Origin: Pseudomonadota bacterium | GTDB lineage: Bacteria; Pseudomonadota; Alphaproteobacteria; UBA1280; UBA12223 | DNA length: 6,119 bases | Direction: 5' to 3' | Assembly (NCBI GenBank): GCA_002937495.1 | Contig: PTJW01000060.1 | Span: forward strand, 1 to 6,119 | Shown: piece after piece, positions 6,066 through 6,119 of the stretch | Numbering within the stretch: the stretch's first letter is position 1 | Layout of the letters: the number at the start of each line of letters is the position of its first letter | Position numbers and translations under genes: made by a program | The notes under the pieces: model-generated | Told to the model about the DNA's origin: nothing | Database searches by the model: none | The model's input: only the letters and a program-made list of their open reading frames with translations

Positions 6066-6119
6066 ATGACTTTAAAGCGTTACTTAACTGAAGGATTTTT
6101 ATTTTTCGCATCATTTATT
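6066..6119 (+). CDS. N-terminus of a probable membrane protein, cut by the window edge
   Basis: ATG 6066 lies 2 bp after the rnfH stop (6061-6063) and 8 nt after a good Shine-Dalgarno GGAG (6054-6057), so it is very likely the next gene of the operon. The 18 visible residues, MTLKRYLTEGFLFFASFI, have a short basic start followed by a hydrophobic run, as in an N-terminal membrane anchor. In many alphaproteobacteria lepB (signal peptidase I) follows acpS, and that enzyme also begins with such an anchor. This makes lepB a reasonable guess, but no catalytic motif is inside the window and I do not assign it. Confidence 0.65.
   Translation, partial: MTLKRYLTEGFLFFASFI

Overview
The window looks like chromosomal DNA from an AT-rich alphaproteobacterium (about one third G+C by eye). 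Three things point there. The UvrD-type helicase carries alphaproteobacterial-style signatures (GAGTGKT, LGTFHSLCSRILRKHAELVG, GDDDQSIYAFRGA). The Rel/SpoT protein begins MIRQYELVAKVKKYNPDAD, as alphaproteobacterial Rsh proteins do. The order rsh - DUF2062 - acpS is familiar from alphaproteobacteria. The genus cannot be fixed from the sequence. I see no mobile element, tRNA, rRNA, CRISPR array or other sign of recent transfer.

Layout. Bases 1-1563 (minus strand) hold the N-terminal 521 codons of a superfamily 1 DNA helicase (uvrD/pcrA type), cut by the left window edge. Bases 1564-1760 are a divergent, very AT-rich promoter region. Its best element is a 17-bp-spaced promoter so close to the helicase ATG that the message should be leaderless. 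Bases 1761-2480 (plus) encode a 239-residue protein I cannot assign. It ends just before an intrinsic terminator with a UNCG-type tetraloop (2494-2517). Bases 2576-6119 (plus) form a tightly packed operon: rsh/spoT (bifunctional (p)ppGpp synthetase/hydrolase), a DUF2062 membrane protein, acpS (TTG start), rnfH, and the first 18 codons of a probable membrane protein that runs off the right edge. Intergenic gaps in this operon are 8, 2, 1 and 2 bp.

How the genes may work together. Rsh sets (p)ppGpp levels. AcpS converts apo-ACP to holo-ACP for lipid synthesis. In E. coli, ACP binds SpoT and couples lipid status to the stringent response, so co-transcription of the two genes is suggestive. DUF2062 and RnfH have no settled function. 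The terminator separates the unknown gene from the rsh operon, so its position next to rsh does not by itself imply a shared role.

No wholly new system is evident. The most unexplained items are the unassigned protein at 1761-2480, rnfH placed in an rsh-acpS operon, and the leaderless helicase promoter.
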